DNA of 64,000 nt from assembly GCF_002113125.1 (NCBI RefSeq), contig NZ_NEJP01000005.1, forward strand, positions 1-64,000. The letters run 5' to 3'. The notes below the pieces were generated by a model. That model had not been told where the DNA came from and ran no database searches. It saw nothing but the letters and a program-made list of their open reading frames with translations. Source of the stretch: Pseudomonas sp. B20(2017). GTDB taxonomy: Bacteria; Pseudomonadota; Gammaproteobacteria; Pseudomonadales; Pseudomonadaceae. Positions 1-7,536 of this stretch are shown here, piece by piece (the first letter of the stretch is position 1; each line of letters opens with the position of its first letter). The position numbers and the translations under genes were made by a program.

Positions 1-93
1 GGAGGAGGGGCGAAATCTCCCACGGATCTGTACTGCGCCAACAGTCAGAATCGAGCCTTGTCCCTCCTCCTCCCTTCAAGTACCAGCATACAA

Positions 94-110
94 GCGAGCT
101 TGCTCGCGAT
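94..110. repeat. Half REP palindrome
   Basis: A single copy of the REP core (GCGAGCTTGCTCGCGAT) lies just beyond the stop of the membrane-protein gene. It lacks the usual GTGGGA lead and has no inverted partner nearby, so it is a decayed or solitary element. Nothing else is recognisable in bases 1-126. Confidence 0.75.
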
Positions 111-126
111 TGAAGTCACCTCGGTA

Positions 127-882
127 TCAGGTCAACTCGGCAACCTGCTGTTTGCCATAACGCTTCTGCGCATACGACGCCCCGACGATCATCACCAGCA
201 GAATCCCCGCCAGCACCGCCGACGAACCGATGGTGCCGAAATCCAGCCCACCCTTCTCATGGGACTTGGTCATCAAGTCGCCCAAGGTCGCGCCAAACGG
301 CCGGGTCAGCACGAACGCCACCCAGAAAAGCGCCACCGACGAAATCTTCGTGAAGTACTTGAGCAGCACGACCACGCCAATCGCCGAGCCGATCAACAGT
401 GCGCCACCGGCAAAGCCCAGGCCCGAGTCGTCCGCCAGGTAATCGCCGAGTGCGGTGCCCAGGGTGTTGGAGAACAGGATCGCCATCCAATAGAACATCT
501 CGCCGCGAAAGCTTTGCACCTTGGTGACGTTGAGCGAGTCACCGCTCAGGCGCCATGCCGCGAAAATCGCCAGCAGGATCGCGATCAGGATCATGGAGCC
601 GGTGGCGTAACCCAGTTCCAGCGTGCGGTCCATGAAGTCGGACATGGTAGTGCCGGCGGTGCTGGTCGACAGGATCACGATCCAGTACAGCAGCGGCTTG
701 TAGGTCTTGGCCATCAACTGCGTGATCAGCGTCAGGGCAAACACGCTGATCAGGATCAGCGAGCTGATGGCGTAACCGACGTTAAGGGTCATCGACAACA
801 AATCCCCCGCGGTTTCCCCCAGGGTCGTCGCGCAGATTTTCATGACCCAGAAGGCCAGGGTGATTTGAGGCAGTCTATTCAT
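127..882 (-). CDS. COG4705-type multi-pass membrane protein
   Basis: An integral membrane protein of about 251 residues. Four internally related segments recur, each with a T-x-(G/S)-D-like core: TLGETAGDLLS, TTMSDFMDRT, TLGTALGDYLAD and FGATLGDLMTK. Each is followed by hydrophobic helices, so the protein looks like an internally repeated inner-membrane carrier or channel of the COG4705 family, whose function I do not know. The ATG at 882 is preferred over a TTG at 891 because GGAG lies too close to the TTG. A ColR-box-like site lies 72-87 bp upstream (954-969), which suggests envelope-stress or metal control. Family assignment is from recall; topology is seen directly. Confidence 0.85.
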   Translation of the reverse strand: MNRLPQITLAFWVMKICATTLGETAGDLLSMTLNVGYAISSLILISVFALTLITQLMAKTYKPLLYWIVILSTSTAGTTMSDFMDRTLELGYATGSMILIAILLAIFAAWRLSGDSLNVTKVQSFRGEMFYWMAILFSNTLGTALGDYLADDSGLGFAGGALLIGSAIGVVVLLKYFTKISSVALFWVAFVLTRPFGATLGDLMTKSHEKGGLDFGTIGSSAVLAGILLVMIVGASYAQKRYGKQQVAELT

Positions 883-953
883 CGCAGGCAACGCTCCAGT
901 GTGTGACGGCCGGTTGTTGGCTTTATGGCCGTGGGCAGACTGGCGTTGCGCGG

Positions 954-969
954 GTGAAAAACCGGTCGG
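954..969 (-). promoter_or_regulatory. Candidate ColR binding site
   Basis: On the minus strand this reads CCGACCGGTTTTTCAC, i.e. YYNAC-N3-TTTTTCAC. The same architecture occurs upstream of the methyltransferase-inaA operon (39881-39896) and the PAP2 gene (42037-42052), both beside colRS in this window. It points toward the membrane-protein gene starting at 882. The TTTTCAC core is the known part of the ColR motif; regulation of this gene is inferred. Confidence 0.45.
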
Positions 970-1009
970 GAATGTATGAAAAATCTGTCACACACCCCAA
1001 AAACGAAAA

Positions 1010-1025
1010 TTAATCACCGGTTAAT
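1010..1025. promoter_or_regulatory. TTAAT-N6-TTAAT direct repeat
   Basis: Two TTAAT half-sites lie 11 bp apart (one helical turn). OmpR-type regulators such as PmrA/QseB/BqsR bind direct repeats of this type (for example TTAAG-N6-TTAAG for BqsR). It lies in the divergent 348-bp interval between the membrane-protein gene and the repeat-protein gene. Function is inferred from the pattern only. Confidence 0.4.
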
Positions 1026-1109
1026 ACCCCTGCGGCATCCTGCACCTACCTGATCGATGACCTGCGCGACGCTCGCTCCGACGACGAAAGCGATTTGAAT
1101 GCGCCGCCC

Positions 1110-1125
1110 TTAACATCAAGTTAAT
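1110..1125. promoter_or_regulatory. Second TTAA-type direct repeat (TTAAC-N6-TTAAT)
   Basis: TTAAC and TTAAT are again spaced by 11 bp, exactly 100 bp downstream of the first pair and about 105 bp before the ATG of the repeat-protein gene. The two copies with identical spacing make a dedicated OmpR-family operator more plausible than chance AT-rich sequence. Confidence 0.4.
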
Positions 1126-1230
1126 CGATTGTTTTTAGCATTATTTTGCGCTTTTTAATCAATTTAGTTGGCGTAGCATGAACCCCATGCGAAACACATC
1201 GCCAACGAATTTCGAATCTGGAGAACGACC

Positions 1231-1548
1231 ATGAAAACCAAACTGATTCTCGCCCTGACCCTGTCCGTACTGGCCGCCAACACTTTCGCCGCCGACGGTT
1301 CGGACAAAACCAAATCCGCCGACTTCATTTCCGGCGCCAGCGCTGCCATCGAAACCAGCCACACCGGCACCTACGCTGCCGACGGCTTCGACAAGACCAA
1401 CGTCGGCAAAGCCGTTGCTGCCGATGGTTTCGATAAAACCGGCACCGCCAACGCCATCGCTGCAGACGGTTTCGATAAAACCGGCACTGCCAACGCCATC
1501 GCCGCCGACGGCTTTGATAAAACCGGTACCGCCGCTGCCATCAGCTGA
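1231..1548 (+). CDS. Secreted 14-residue tandem-repeat protein
   Basis: A 105-residue protein with a clear Sec signal peptide (charged MKTK, hydrophobic core, cleavage near AANTFA at residue 20). The mature part holds four 14-residue units starting at residues 49, 63, 77 and 91, each opening AADGFDKT followed by variants of GTANAI. A degenerate AADGSDKT sits right after the signal peptide. There are no cysteines and no membrane segment after cleavage. GAGAACG lies before the ATG at 1231, and a terminator follows directly, so it is a single-gene unit. The DNA of adjacent repeats is nearly identical, indicating recent duplication. I do not recognise a characterised family and assign no function; an exported repeat peptide or envelope-stress protein is possible. 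Confidence 0.85.
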   Translation: MKTKLILALTLSVLAANTFAADGSDKTKSADFISGASAAIETSHTGTYAADGFDKTNVGKAVAADGFDKTGTANAIAADGFDKTGTANAIAADGFDKTGTAAAIS

Positions 1549-1568
1549 TTGCCAGAATGCAGACACCA

Positions 1569-1590
1569 AAGCCCGGCCATTGCCGGGCTT
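1569..1590 (+). terminator. Terminator of the repeat-protein gene
   Basis: AAGCCCGGC-CAT-TGCCGGGCTT forms a strong stem 20 bp after the stop, followed by a T-rich stretch (gtttgtgt). Confidence 0.8.
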
Positions 1591-1632
1591 GTTTGTGTCT
1601 GCAGACATGGCATTCACAAACACCACAAATCC

Positions 1633-1724
1633 CTGTGGGAGCGAGCTTGCTCGCGAAAGCGTGGGATCATCCACCGCAGGCGTTGCCTGACACACCAACT
1701 TCGCGAGCAAGCTCGCTCCCACAG
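1633..1724. repeat. REP pair (REPIN)
   Basis: Two inverted REP copies (CTGTGGGAGCGAGCTTGCTC and its reverse complement) flank a 40-bp non-conserved centre. This is the common Pseudomonas REPIN layout; such elements are mobilised by RAYT transposases encoded elsewhere. Confidence 0.9.
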
Positions 1725-1801
1725 ATTTTGCATTCGGCTGGAAATAAGTGGATCGTCCTTGCACTATTGGCCGCTGACAAACGCCTTCAGGACCACCCGC
1801 C

Positions 1802-2431
1802 ATGCCCGACGACATCCATTTCTACGAACCGGCCAACGGCCACGGTCTGCCCCACGATCCGTTCAACGCCATCGTCGGCCCGCGCCCCATCGGCTGGATT
1901 TCTTCGCAGGATGCCGAAGGCCGGCTGAACCTGGCGCCCTACAGCTTTTTCAACGCGTTCAACTACATTCCGCCGATCATCGGGTTCTCCAGCGTCGGGC
2001 GCAAAGACAGCCTGAACAACATCGAGCAGACCGGCGAATTCGTCTGGAACCTCGCCACCCGCCCGCTGGCCGAGCAGATGAACCAGAGCTGCGCGATGGT
2101 CGGGCCGGAGGTCAACGAATTCGAACTCGCAGGGCTGACGCCGGTGGCGTCGAAGGTGATTGCCGTGCCACGCGTGGCCGAAAGCCCGGTGTCTTTCGAA
2201 TGCAAGGTCACCCAGATCATTCAGTTGCAGCGCGCCGACGGCGAGACCGTGCCGAGTTGGCTGGTGCTCGGCGAAGTGGTCGCCGTGCATATCGCCAAGT
2301 GGCTGTTGAAGGACGGGATCTACGACACCGCCGCCGCCGAACCGATACTGCGGGGCGGCGGACCGGCGGACTATTTCCAGCTGGGGCCGGAGGCGCTGTT
2401 CAAGATGTGGCGCCCGGGGGCGACGAAGTAA
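1802..2431 (+). CDS. Flavin reductase-like FMN-binding protein (DIM6/NTAB family)
   Basis: A 209-residue soluble protein with the signature of the flavin reductase-like split-barrel fold: an early GPRPIGWISS segment, NLAPYSFFNAFNY around residues 44-56, and GFSSVGRKDSLNN where FMN phosphate binding is expected. Members bind FMN and act as NAD(P)H:flavin reductases or as reductase partners of monooxygenases; the substrate cannot be read from sequence. The ATG at 1802 has AGGA nine bases upstream. The gene stands alone, ending just before the convergent small gene at 2436-2678. The family call is secure; the physiological role is unknown. Confidence 0.85.
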   Translation: MPDDIHFYEPANGHGLPHDPFNAIVGPRPIGWISSQDAEGRLNLAPYSFFNAFNYIPPIIGFSSVGRKDSLNNIEQTGEFVWNLATRPLAEQMNQSCAMVGPEVNEFELAGLTPVASKVIAVPRVAESPVSFECKVTQIIQLQRADGETVPSWLVLGEVVAVHIAKWLLKDGIYDTAAAEPILRGGGPADYFQLGPEALFKMWRPGATK

Positions 2432-2435
2432 GCGC

Positions 2436-2678
2436 TTACCAGATCAGCTCGGCGTCGTCGGTGACGCCCTTGAGCTTGTCCAGTTCGTTGATCGCGGCTT
2501 CATCGGCGGCGATGGCGCCGGGGAAAACCTGATCGTTCAGCAGTTTGTGAAAGCGCGGTGCGCCGCCGTCGACCAGGGCCTTGACGGCGATTGCCGCGTG
2601 ATAACCCTTGTTACCGCCCAACTCGACGGGGACTACAGCGGAAACCGCTTCGAAGTGTTCGAACTCTTTACGTGCCAT
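2436..2678 (-). CDS. Conserved small hypothetical protein
   Basis: An 80-residue acidic cytosolic protein with no signal peptide or membrane segment. The start is supported by AGGA eight bases before the ATG. It contains ELGGNKGYHAAIAVKALVDGG in mixed helical pattern, then a helical, acidic C-terminus. It is convergent with the flavin reductase-like gene (4 bp between stops) and upstream of it on the same strand lies the monooxygenase-like gene. I recognise no motif and assign no function. Confidence 0.7.
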   Translation of the reverse strand: MARKEFEHFEAVSAVVPVELGGNKGYHAAIAVKALVDGGAPRFHKLLNDQVFPGAIAADEAAINELDKLKGVTDDAELIW

Positions 2679-2721
2679 ATCGCAGGTCCTGGCTCAGTCG
2701 GATAAGCCCGACATTAAACAT

Positions 2722-3075
2722 TCAACCGGCGAGTTTGTGTATCGGCGCAGTGCATTGGCCTACGGCCTGTGCGGCCGAGACTTCCTTGAACGTGTGGAAA
2801 TCCAGGCTATTGACCACCAGGTCCTGCACCAGCTCGGCAAAGATTTCCATCGACGGGCTGCTGAAATAGGCGGTCATCGATTGCTGGTTGATCCAGAACC
2901 CGGAGACCAGCCACAACTCCGGATCACACTGCGAATGCTGCAAGGAAAAGCTCAGGCAACCGGCGGCGGCACGGGACGGCTCGATCAGCGCGCTCAGGCG
3001 CATGCCGAGTTCCGCCGAGCGCCCGGCGCGCGCTCGAACGAAGGCCATATGACTGACGGGAATCTGCTTGGACAT
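2722..3075 (-). CDS. Antibiotic biosynthesis monooxygenase (ABM)-type protein
   Basis: A 117-residue protein with the dimeric alpha/beta-barrel ABM pattern: early beta strand (HMAFVRARAGRSAELGMRL), then a helix, CLSFSLQHS and an (E)LWLVSGFW strand pair, and a helix ending in FAELVQDLV. ABM proteins include cofactor-free quinol oxygenases and many of unknown substrate. The start at 3075 (MSKQIPV) has GGGAGG seven bases upstream; the longer in-frame extension to 3204 lacks an obvious ribosome site and is dropped. It is divergent from the AraC regulator at 3412, which may control it. Confidence 0.75.
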   Translation of the reverse strand: MSKQIPVSHMAFVRARAGRSAELGMRLSALIEPSRAAAGCLSFSLQHSQCDPELWLVSGFWINQQSMTAYFSSPSMEIFAELVQDLVVNSLDFHTFKEVSAAQAVGQCTAPIHKLAG

Positions 3076-3411
3076 GTTCAACCCTCCCAGGGAGTCGCGT
3101 GGCAGCCGGGGACGGGCTGCGACAGGATCCAAGGTTAAGGGCCGGGCACTGCTCGCCGTTAGTCGATTCCTGCCGCCGCGTTGCACAATCCTGCGAGACT
3201 GCACTCAGGACCTGTAACAACCTGTAAAACCCGGTCACAGTCCTGTCATATCGGTTTCGAGCAATCATGACGCTCTGCATCCTGCTATGGCTGGCCGGCA
3301 AATCAACCCCATGCAGGATCAGGCAAGCATTTCGCAGGATGTGTCTACCGCTGCGGATTGCACAAACTTATGCTTTGCCCCACTCCACCGCCCTTGCCGA
3401 GGATGCCGCGC
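3076..3411. other. Divergent intergenic region
   Basis: A 336-bp interval between the ABM-type gene and the AraC regulator. It should hold both promoters. I see no convincing operator or RNA in it. Confidence 0.4.
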
Positions 3412-4353
3412 ATGACGTCATTCGATCGTTTTCAAGTTTCGCCCGATGCCGACATGGAAGCCGACATGGAAAAGCAGCGCGCGGAACTGGCAGCCATCAT
3501 TCGCCGCAACACGTCCGAAGATGGCAGTTATGCCACCGCCGTCGGCTCGCTGTTCATGTCGCGCCACACCCAGTCCCATGACTTCGCCCCGGTGCTCGCG
3601 CAACCGGCGCTGTGCATCATGGCCCAGGGGCGCAAAGAGGTACGGCTGGCGGACGAGTTCTTCAATTACGACCCGCTGAATTATCTGGTGGTGTCGGTTT
3701 CGATGCCGTTGAGCGGGCGGGTGGTGAATGTCTCGCCTCTGGAACCGATCCTCGCCGTGCGCCTGGACATTGATCCGGCGGAAATCACCGCGCTGATCGC
3801 CGACGCCGGCCCGATGGGCGTACCGACCCGGCCGACCGGACGCGGTCTGTATGTGGAGAAGATCGACAGCGCGATGCTCGATGCGGTGCTGCGTCTGGCC
3901 CGTCTGCTCGACACGCCGAAAGATATCGCCATGCTCGCGCCGCTGATCCGCCGGGAAATTCTCTATCGCCTGCTGCGCAGTCCGCAGGGCCATCGGCTGT
4001 ACGAAATCGCCATCGCCAACAGCCAGAGCCACCGCATCAGCCAGGCGATCAAATGGCTCAACGGCAACTTCGAACAGCCGCTGCGCATCGATGATCTGGC
4101 GAAGGAAGTGAACCTCAGCGTCTCGACCCTGCATCACCGTTTCAAGGCGATGACGGCGATGAGTCCGTTGCAGTATCAAAAGCAGCTGCGCCTGCAAGAG
4201 GCGCGGCGTTTGATGCTGACTGAGGGGCTCGAGGCTTCGGCGGCCGGATACCGCGTGGGTTATGAAAGCCCTTCGCAGTTCAGTCGTGAGTACAGCCGGT
4301 TGTTCGGCGCGCCGCCGTTGCGGGATCTGGCGCGGTTGCGGCTGACGGTCTGA
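3412..4353 (+). CDS. AraC-family transcriptional regulator
   Basis: A 313-residue regulator. Residues ~30-190 form the AraC-type N-terminal cupin (FAPVLAQPALCIMAQGRKEV, then NYLVVSVSMPLSGRV), which senses an unknown ligand. The C-terminal ~100 residues carry two helix-turn-helix units: IDDLAKEVNLSVSTLHHRFK and the second ending YESPSQFSREYSRLFG. The ATG at 3412 (MTSFDRF) is chosen because AGGA lies nine bases upstream; more upstream ATGs have no usable site. It is divergent from the ABM-type monooxygenase gene, the most likely target. A REP cluster follows. Confidence 0.85.
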   Translation: MTSFDRFQVSPDADMEADMEKQRAELAAIIRRNTSEDGSYATAVGSLFMSRHTQSHDFAPVLAQPALCIMAQGRKEVRLADEFFNYDPLNYLVVSVSMPLSGRVVNVSPLEPILAVRLDIDPAEITALIADAGPMGVPTRPTGRGLYVEKIDSAMLDAVLRLARLLDTPKDIAMLAPLIRREILYRLLRSPQGHRLYEIAIANSQSHRISQAIKWLNGNFEQPLRIDDLAKEVNLSVSTLHHRFKAMTAMSPLQYQKQLRLQEARRLMLTEGLEASAAGYRVGYESPSQFSREYSRLFGAPPLRDLARLRLTV

Positions 4354-4384
4354 TCTGGATTATTGCGTCGCGGCTACTGGCCTC

Positions 4385-4496
4385 TTCGCGGGCAAGCCCG
4401 CTCCCACAGTGACTGGTGTCTACTACAAAGCTTGTGTACGACGAATAACCTGTGGGAGCGGGCTTGGTCCGGGCGGCGATCCGACGAAGAGGTCGG
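4385..4496. repeat. REP pair of a second sequence type
   Basis: The first copy reads cttcgcgggcaagcccgctcccacag (4385-4409), and an inverted copy starts at 4450 (CTGTGGGAGCGGGCTTGG) and continues with TCCGGGCGGCGATCCGACGA. This GCGGGCTTG type with an attached secondary palindrome differs from the commoner GCGAGCTTGC type and recurs in part at 12040-12086. Confidence 0.8.
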
Positions 4497-4518
4497 CAGA
4501 GCCAGCATCAAATCTGGA

Positions 4519-5574
4519 TCAGGCGCCCAACACCCGACACGCCTCACTCGGCAACGTCACCGACACCGGATGCCCGATTCCCAGACCGAAGCCCTGACAC
4601 GGCGTGCTCAGCGCCGTGAAGGTTACCCCGGAGCATTCCACCGTGGTCTCGATGGTCGCGCCGATGTCGCGCACAAACGTCACCTTGCCCAGCAGACGAT
4701 TACCTGCTGTGGCCTGCGGCGCCGACAGTTGCAGGTCTTCGGGACGAATCAGCATCTTCACTTTCTGCCCGACCACGATGCTGCTGCAGATCGGCACTTG
4801 CAGCGCATCGCCGCCCGGCAGCACGACCTTGCCATCGCCCAGCGCGGTGGCCGGGAATATGTTGCCGGAGCCGATAAAGTCCGCCACAAGCTCGTTGGCC
4901 GGATGCCGATAGATTTCAATCGGCGTACCCACCTGCTGCACCCGATGCTCACCGAGGACTACCACGATGTCAGCCATGGTCATGGCCTCGCGCTGATCGT
5001 GGGTGACCATGATCGTGGTGATGTTCAGGCGTTGTTGCAGCTGGCGGATTTCCACCTGCATCGACTCGCGCAACTTGGCGTCGAGCGCCGACAGCGGTTC
5101 GTCCAGCAGCAGGATTTTCGGGTGCGAGGCAATCGCCCGGGCAATCGCCACTCGCTGACGCTGGCCGCCGGAGAGCTTGGCCACCGGGCGATCGATCATC
5201 GGTTGCAGCTGGATCAACTCCAGCAACTCCACCACTCGCGCCTGTTGATCGGCCTTGCTGACGCCGCGCAGTTTCAGCGGATAGGCGATGTTTTCGCCCA
5301 CGGTCATGTGCGGGAACAGCGCCAGCGACTGGAACACCATGCCGAAGTTGCGCAGGTGCGCCGGGGTGTGGCCGATGTCCTCGCCGTCCAGGCGAATCTC
5401 GCCGCCGGTGAGGGTTTCCAGCCCGGCGATCATTCGCAGCAACGTGGTCTTGCCGCAACCCGACGGGCCGAGGAAACACACCAGTTTGCCCTCGGGCAAA
5501 TGCAGATTGACGTCTTTTACCGCGCAGGCCGAGCCGTAGTGTTTCTCGACGTTTTCCAGAATCAGACCAGACAT
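4519..5574 (-). CDS. Polyamine-type ABC transporter ATP-binding protein (PotA-like)
   Basis: A 351-residue ATPase that energises import by the transporter encoded just upstream. Visible motifs: Walker A GPSGCGKTT at about residues 36-44, Q-loop VFQSLALFPHM, ABC signature LSGGQRQRV, Walker B ILLLDEPLSALD, and switch histidine VTHDQ. After ~240 there is a TOBE-type regulatory domain (MLIRPEDLQL), typical of PotA/CysA/MalK-like subunits. It is the last gene of the minus-strand operon binding protein-permease-permease-ATPase, 16 bp after the second permease. Neighbouring catabolic genes suggest a guanidino compound or polyamine as substrate; that is inference. Confidence 0.92.
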   Translation of the reverse strand: MSGLILENVEKHYGSACAVKDVNLHLPEGKLVCFLGPSGCGKTTLLRMIAGLETLTGGEIRLDGEDIGHTPAHLRNFGMVFQSLALFPHMTVGENIAYPLKLRGVSKADQQARVVELLELIQLQPMIDRPVAKLSGGQRQRVAIARAIASHPKILLLDEPLSALDAKLRESMQVEIRQLQQRLNITTIMVTHDQREAMTMADIVVVLGEHRVQQVGTPIEIYRHPANELVADFIGSGNIFPATALGDGKVVLPGGDALQVPICSSIVVGQKVKMLIRPEDLQLSAPQATAGNRLLGKVTFVRDIGATIETTVECSGVTFTALSTPCQGFGLGIGHPVSVTLPSEACRVLGA

Positions 5575-5590
5575 AAATCACCTCAAGAAA

Positions 5591-6439
5591 TCAAAAGGAC
5601 ACGCCGCCTTCACCGACCAGCTTCTCCAACGCCCAGATCAGGACGAAGTCGATCAACACGATCAGCACGGCAAACGAGAACACAGTAGGGTCGAGCGATG
5701 ACACGGTGCGGCTGTACATCCAGATCGGCACGGTCATGACGTCGATGGTGTAGAGGAAATAGGTCACGGTGAATTCGTTGAACGAGACGATAAACGCCAG
5801 CAGCATCCCCGCCAGAATCCCCGATTTCATCAACGGCACCACCACATCGACAATGGCGCGCAGCGGCGAGGCGCCGAGCATCTGCGCCGCTTCTTCGACT
5901 TCGCTGCCGATGGAAAGCATGGCCGCCGTGCAGTTCTTCACCACGAACGGCAGCGCCAGAATCACGTGGGCGATCACCAGCCGCGAAGTGGTCATGTGGA
6001 ACGGCAGGCTGTCGAACACCAACAGCAAGGCCAGCCCCAGCACCACCATCGGGAACACCAGCGGCAACGACATCAGTTGCAGCGCCACACCCTTGCCACG
6101 GAACTCGCAACGGGTCAGCGCGTAAGCCGCCGGCACCGCGATCAGCGTGGCGAAAATCATCGTCAGGCACGACACCAGCAAACTGGTGCCCATGGCCTGG
6201 CCGAGGCTCAGCACATCACTGGCATCGGGCGAGACGAAGGTGTGCCACGCCGCCTTGTACCACTGCAGGCTGTAGCTGCTCGGCGGAAAGTCGAGGTTCG
6301 ACGCGCCGCTGAACGACATCACGATCATGGTCAGGATCGGCAACACCGCCAGGAACAAAATGATCCCGGACAGGATGCCGGCGAACTTGCCGGTGTCGCC
6401 CGGCAACAGCGACTGACGCTTCTTGATCAGGGCACTCAT
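5591..6439 (-). CDS. Polyamine-type ABC transporter permease (PotC-like)
   Basis: A 282-residue inner-membrane permease with about six transmembrane helices. The EAA-loop that contacts the ATPase is visible as EVEEAAQMLGASPLRAIVDV. Its start overlaps the stop of the preceding permease (ATGA), indicating translational coupling. Its size and position as second permease match PotC/YdcV-type subunits. Substrate is not readable from sequence. Confidence 0.9.
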   Translation of the reverse strand: MSALIKKRQSLLPGDTGKFAGILSGIILFLAVLPILTMIVMSFSGASNLDFPPSSYSLQWYKAAWHTFVSPDASDVLSLGQAMGTSLLVSCLTMIFATLIAVPAAYALTRCEFRGKGVALQLMSLPLVFPMVVLGLALLLVFDSLPFHMTTSRLVIAHVILALPFVVKNCTAAMLSIGSEVEEAAQMLGASPLRAIVDVVVPLMKSGILAGMLLAFIVSFNEFTVTYFLYTIDVMTVPIWMYSRTVSSLDPTVFSFAVLIVLIDFVLIWALEKLVGEGGVSF

Positions 6440-7344
6440 TGCGAAGCCTCCAGCAAACGGCGACGGCGGCCGGTGATGTATTCGGACAAGGTCATGATGG
6501 CGAGCGTGGTGACGATCAGCACCACCCCGGCGGCGGACGCGGCAGGCCAGTTCATCAGCGGGGCGATCTGGTCATGCACCATCACCGCGAGCATCGGCAC
6601 GCGCCGACCGCCGAGCAGCAACGGCACCACGAAGCTGCTGGCGTTGTAAGCGAACACCAGGGTCGCGCCAGTGATGATCCCCGGCAGACTCATCGGCAAC
6701 ACAACCTGGCGAAACACTTGAAAACGACTGGCGCCGAGGGTCGCGGCAGCTTCTTCGTAGCTGCGGGAGACACCGCGCATGGCGCTGGCAATCGGCAGCA
6801 CGGCGAGCGGAAACGCGGTTTGCACCAGGCCCATCAACACGCCGTTCTGGTTGTACAGCAACATGATCGGGCGCTTGATCAGACCGAGGCCCATCAGGGT
6901 CTGGTTGAGCATGCCGCCGGGGCCGAGGATCACCAGCCAGCCGTAGCTTTGCAGCAGCAGGTTGACCAGCAGCGGCAACAGTACCGCCGCCAGAAAAATC
7001 CGCCGCACGAACGGCGAGGTCAGTCGCGACATGGTGTAGGCCACCGGGATCGCCAGCACCACGGCGATCACCGCGCTGATCAGCGCCAGACGCAAGGTCA
7101 GCAGCAACGATTTGAGGTAGTAGGGTTCGAGCAACTGCGCGTAACTGGCCAGGCTGAAACCGGACCACTCCGCGCCCTTGGTGCCGACGCTCATGCGCAG
7201 CACCAGCAGGCTGGCGGCAATCAGCACGCCGAGAAGCAGCATCGACGGCGTGAGAAAAAACCACGCCCGCGCCGTCGGCGAAATACCGCGCGCCGGGCGC
7301 ACGTCACCCGTGCCGACCGGTTGGGTCAGGGATTGATGTTCCAT
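6436..7344 (-). CDS. Polyamine-type ABC transporter permease (PotB-like)
   Basis: A 302-residue permease with an N-terminal cytoplasmic stretch, six or so hydrophobic helices and the EAA-loop SYEEAAATLGASRFQVFRQV. The ATG at 7344 (MEHQSLTQ) has GAG nine bases upstream; an in-frame extension to 7398 is less likely. It pairs with the overlapping PotC-like gene. A REP pair sits between this gene and the binding-protein gene, so transcription of the operon must cross that palindrome cluster. Confidence 0.9.
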   Translation of the reverse strand: MEHQSLTQPVGTGDVRPARGISPTARAWFFLTPSMLLLGVLIAASLLVLRMSVGTKGAEWSGFSLASYAQLLEPYYLKSLLLTLRLALISAVIAVVLAIPVAYTMSRLTSPFVRRIFLAAVLLPLLVNLLLQSYGWLVILGPGGMLNQTLMGLGLIKRPIMLLYNQNGVLMGLVQTAFPLAVLPIASAMRGVSRSYEEAAATLGASRFQVFRQVVLPMSLPGIITGATLVFAYNASSFVVPLLLGGRRVPMLAVMVHDQIAPLMNWPAASAAGVVLIVTTLAIMTLSEYITGRRRRLLEASQ

Positions 7345-7406
7345 AGCAATGATCTCGTCAATGGAAAAACAACTGACAGACACTGCCTTCAAATTCACGG
7401 AGAAAC

Positions 7407-7499
7407 CTGTGGGAGCGAGCTTGCTCGCGATAGCAATCTGTCAGTCGACACTGTCGGTGAATGTCAGTCCGCAATCGCGAGCAAGCTCGCTCCCACAGG
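7407..7499. repeat. REP pair (REPIN) inside the ABC operon
   Basis: Inverted copies of CTGTGGGAGCGAGCTTGCTC flank ~45 bp between the binding-protein and permease genes. REP palindromes at this place in transporter operons can lower expression of the downstream genes relative to the binding protein; that role here is inferred. Confidence 0.9.
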
Positions 7500-7536
7500 T
7501 ACTTCGGTGTTTGAAGAACCTGCGTCCATCACTCGA

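Noticed and set aside
1633..1724. Repeated palindromes as a possible CRISPR array
   Set aside because: The copies are scattered singly or in inverted pairs, not direct repeats with regular spacers; they are REP elements and no cas gene is present.
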